Shown piece by piece: positions 60,161-64,000 of a DNA stretch of 64,000 nucleotides. The DNA lies in assembly GCF_008831285.2 (NCBI RefSeq), contig NC_045143.1:11853503-11917502 (forward strand). Direction: 5' to 3'. A program made the position numbers and the translations under genes. The notes beneath the pieces were generated by a model. That model was not told the DNA's origin. It made no database searches and saw only the letters and a program-made list of their open reading frames with translations. Source of the DNA: Nymphaea colorata (Eukaryota > Streptophyta > Magnoliopsida > Nymphaeales > Nymphaeaceae). Positions within the stretch are counted from its first letter, which is position 1; every line of letters starts with the position of its first letter.

Positions 60161-63134
60161 TGGTCCTAGGGTTAACCTCGAGTGTTGGGGTTTCTTAGAT
60201 TCTAATGGATCAAGCAACTATCTGAGACTAACACTAAATGTTTTGGTGCAACCTGAGGTTGAGGATCCCTATGAGTGCGGGCATCCCTCTCTAGGGACAA
60301 AATGATCATTTTGGCTTGTGGAAAATTTGGAGTGTTTACAAGAAGTCATACTTTGGCCTTGTTCTCACTATTGGAAGTTGAAATAAATCCAAGATTGAGA
60401 CTCCACAAACATAAAGTTACCCTGCCACCAATATTTCTAGATGACGTGTTTCTCAACTAATATGTTACTATGCCAACAAAGGACTCCCATGTTGTTTGTC
60501 ACCATTTGTTGGGTAGGAAAAAAATCCTTCTATTACCCCGCTTGTAATGGACAAGTTTGGCCCTCTATGGAAGATTATGAAAAATCTTGAAGGGGTTGTA
60601 AAGGATGCTAGTTAAGTGATTATTTGTCCTATTTCCCAGTCTTTTTGTGGCTACATTTGAAGCTGGCAAGAATTAGTTTGGGATCTGTGGACTAGGAACC
60701 CAGGCCATGTGTGGGAAATGAGATGAATTGTCACAAGATTTGGTTGTATGTTCCCAACAAATTTTGCTTTGGTCCACATGATGCAAACCATGCTGGGGTG
60801 ACTAGTGTGCCCTTCTTGCACCATGCTCAACCACGCTGCTTCATCTGTTTCTGTTCTCTGTGATCTCCATTTCACCCAAGTCTGCATCATCATTTATCTC
60901 TCACTGCAGGAATTTGTTCATCATGTTTACCTATCCTCCCATTCCACTACGAGTTGCATGCTTCTAGTCCTATGCATCAATGTTCCTGCAATTTTGAATT
61001 TTGTGAGGCCACTCACCTCCTTGTCCATCACCTAACCCCACCTTTGTAGCACACTTGATTCTATGGATGAAATTATGATCAGCCTCCAATAATCTCTACA
61101 TGAAAAAACTGCCATGCTCTCTTTCCTTATCACATCCACCACTGTCAGTCAGCTTTCCTTATTTGTTGCTTGCATAGTTCATAGTCTAATTGTTTCTCTA
61201 GTCGGAGCTCCATCAGCCTCGACCACACCCTTTCCTTCATCTTCCAGCATAAACCTTCCTACATGGAATATGATAAGGTTGGATTACACCAAGAAATGAT
61301 TATTCATCATTTCATGTTTACAGACCCAATTTTTAAGGCCAAGTTTTCATTTCAAAAACCCAAAATCATTTCAAATTCAAAATCAAAATGTACAAGAATG
61401 ACTTTTCAAACTTTGGTTACTCTAAATGGCCAGTATTGAACAATAGGTTAAATTAGCCATCAATTTTTTTCATAAAAGTGGAGAATACAAAAGTCATTTA
61501 CGATCTCTAAATCACACAATCAAAATCTGACGTGGACCGATTAGGCGACATCGTATCATCATATAATGTAGCAATCTTATCACAGTCCCTTCTATTCACA
61601 ATCACCTGAAAATTGGTAAATTGAGAGGGGGTTAGGACTTAGAGAAGTTCCCAAGACGATTTTTATCCTCAGTTTATTCCAGCATACATGGTTAACTATA
61701 CAACATGTAACTTAACTTATTGCCACATAAAACTCAAGAGTATTAATATATGCATTTAAGATCTACATGCATATCGATAAAACATTTAACAATAACCAGC
61801 ATTTGCAGCAATAATCATCATAAATTTATATATAAATGCATATAATATTAATTATCTATTGGCATGCTTGCAGCCATTATTTAGTTTCTCATGTTGGCAA
61901 ACCCAGGCACCACAATTGTGGAGACCCGAATGGCACTGGTTTATTCACACAGCACAACCAAAACATCAACAACATTCATTCATGTGATAGTACTAGACTT
62001 ACAGATTGATCATTGGTTTCCTCAATTGAACTAACTCTTGAAAGGGCAAGCTGGAGAGTTATTCCCCACATCTCATGGTGGTGGGAATGGGCATTGGCCA
62101 GATAAAGACATAATATACACAACAACAACAAATGATCAAAAACATAAGTGATGAGTATTGGCCATACTCAGCCTCACCTAAGTGGAAGGGCAACCTTCAC
62201 CTCATTCCTCATGCCATGAGATAATGTTTCACCTTATCCCTCTGAGTAGTTTAAATCATCTAAGGTTTGACCATTTAAGGTTAGGGCTTATGCATTAGTC
62301 ATTATGATCATTTATTACTTAGATCAGATATTTAGATATACTTTCAATGCTTATATGATTCATTCACTGCATGCGCTAGACACATAATTTACATCACTAT
62401 AGCATGTCTGAACTTGGATAGGCATAATACAAGTTTTTAGACATAAGCATTGATTTCAGTCACATGTATGTATACAGGCACATGCATCTCATTAATTAGG
62501 ATAGAGTTCTGGACCTCAAATATAAATTCCGCAAATTCATAATTTCACAAAACACAAACACATAAGACGTATATCTCTCAAGCCAAGCTAGATTTAAATC
62601 CAAGTTTCTTTGCAACTACTAAACATGCATAAATGTATATGCCTAATCAAAGCAAACATGACATTATGGCATGGCCATCATATGATTTATATGCATCAGT
62701 TGGTATAATTACATCATATATGTATGTCTGTAAAAACGAGTCATATCCATAGTAAATCTGTCAGCAACAATGCACAATGATATACATTTCTAACAAATGA
62801 ATCCCAAGTCCAAATGTATGCACAGCAACCAATATGTAAATAGGTATACGTGAAATAGATTCAAATTAACTGGATACAATTAGAACACAATAAGATCTAT
62901 ATCCGTACCAATATATTTTAAGTATATTTTATATTGTAAAAATTATCTTTTATTTTGAATTAGTAAGTCAAATAGAACACCAGACAGTACATTGAAATCC
63001 ATGTGATTTAACTATATAAAACCAAACTAGGTCCAGTCCAAATCCACTTAACCAATAAATGTTATCAAACATATGCATTTTTAGTTCATCTAAATCCAAT
63101 CAATTTACATTTCTAATGTAATGTCTTTTAAACG

Positions 63135-63138
<4 letters not shown>
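60161..63138. other. Intergenic sequence, no gene seen
   Basis: Short open frames (60275-60460, 60651-60893 minus, 60805-61035, 61114-61299) show no domain and no splice-consistent exon chain. From about 61900 the sequence has a retroelement-LTR-like look (CA-rich, no coding), but no ends were found. Confidence 0.45.

Positions 63139-63164
<26 letters not shown>
63139..63164. repeat. (TA)n microsatellite
   Basis: TA tract of about 26 bp. Confidence 0.95.
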
Positions 63165-63166
<2 letters not shown>

Positions 63167-64000
63167 AAATCCATTCATAAGATCTGAAATGTTTTAGGAA
63201 CAAGTTGGAGCCATATCAAAATCTTTTCAACAAGCATAAAATATGTTCATTTTCAAACAAATTAAACATAATCTGATTCCATTGAGAAAAACTGAAGTAT
63301 CTATTTCCAAGCAAATTCAATCCAAATCCAAATAAGTTGGTGACAACTAAACTATGCATGTTCAGACTTTTTTTTCTAGACAAGTGGGATCCATATCCAG
63401 ACTTATTCACAATAACTACAAATATGTGTTTCATACAATAAACTGGATTCAGATCTATCAAAAGTTTGATTGAATATAAGATATATCCACAACTATGATG
63501 TTTCTTTTGCAGATAACAGAAGTTAAAGACTCATTTAGAAGAGAAAAAATTCTCATAGAAATGCTGAAATAGTTAGTCAAAAGCTCGATGCTGAAAATTC
63601 TGATAATGTACATTAAATTTTCAGAATCAACAACGAAAGTGGTATTCTCATTCTACAGGAAACTGGTTAGAAACCACACTTAGTTAAATTAGTAAAACTT
63701 AATATAGGGCACAATTGAATTTCCATAATTTGAAAAACCATTTCCAAAGTTTATGACCATGTAAACTCCTTGAGATTGCAAAACAAGGGGGGTCCAAAAC
63801 CTATCTTCAAAATTTTTTAAACTTAAAAATAGGGTGGAATGAATTTCAGTGACTTTGAAACCCTTTGTTCGAAATTTGAAAGAGCTCTACATTTCCAAAT
63901 TTGCTTAAAATAGGTCAGGAAGCGAATGGAATTTTTCAAACCTGTGAACCCCGTTCCCAGAATTTATAAATATGTGAAGTTTGAATTGTTGCAATACAAG
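63165..64000. other. AT-rich sequence with loose ATCCAAATCC/ATCCATATCC words
   Basis: AATCCAAATCCAAAT, GGATCCATATCCAGA and similar words recur irregularly between about 63000 and 63450. This looks like a decayed minisatellite or transposon. No gene is seen up to the window edge. Confidence 0.4.

Noticed and set aside
1-64000. CRISPR arrays, operons or bacterial genes
   Set aside because: No regularly spaced direct repeats with unique spacers. All real genes have spliceosomal introns and plant-type homologues.

Overview
This window is nuclear DNA of a flowering plant. It holds three multi-exon genes with GT-AG introns, embedded in AT-rich sequence full of decayed plant transposable elements (CACTA, Harbinger-type, copia, gypsy, LINE, TRIM, MITEs) and microsatellites. 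Species cannot be fixed from the sequence alone. Most long open frames in the window are repeat shadows.

Layout. 1-13 kb is repeat country: a MITE with a microsatellite-bounded end, a dead CACTA transposase (about 2.1-4.0 kb), a 1,972-bp TTA-flanked Harbinger-like element carrying a broken PPR-gene fragment (4819-6790), a rearranged gypsy element with a candidate 2.5-kb LTR (7.0-11.0 kb), and a copia gag-protease remnant (11.07-12.35 kb). 13.65-23.77 kb (+) is a seven-coding-exon RWD/DUF1115 gene (RWDD2-like, 300 aa) whose third intron has absorbed a dead LINE of about 4.4 kb. 24-31 kb is intergenic with LINE, MITE and GC-rich element remnants.

About 31.3-36.3 kb (+) is an SR splicing-factor gene of the SCL30A/SCL33 type (223 aa). 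Its long intron between the two RRM halves holds a cluster of six GAAG motifs. That is the kind of element known to drive autoregulated alternative splicing of Arabidopsis SCL33. A tRNA-like sequence with a B-box lies on the opposite strand just upstream. 38.93-49.64 kb (-) is a twelve-coding-exon major-facilitator gene of the MFSD12 family (483 aa). Its introns carry a TRIM retroelement, two adjacent microsatellite-bounded MITEs, a copia pol fragment and a foldback element.

52.3-57.6 kb is an old direct duplication of a roughly 1.9-kb unit. The second copy has gained two insertions, one a GC-rich element with a long purine-rich tract. A copia integrase-RT remnant follows (57.75-58.98 kb), then a GAGCTCGA-rich element (59.70-60.16 kb) and 3.8 kb in which I see no gene.

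The genes do not form a pathway. One is a pre-mRNA splicing regulator, one a probable organelle-membrane transporter and one an RWD protein of unknown role. I see no clearly new coding system. The most interesting signals are the GAAG cluster, the microsatellite-bounded MITE family, the gene-capturing Harbinger-like element and the tRNA-like sequence.
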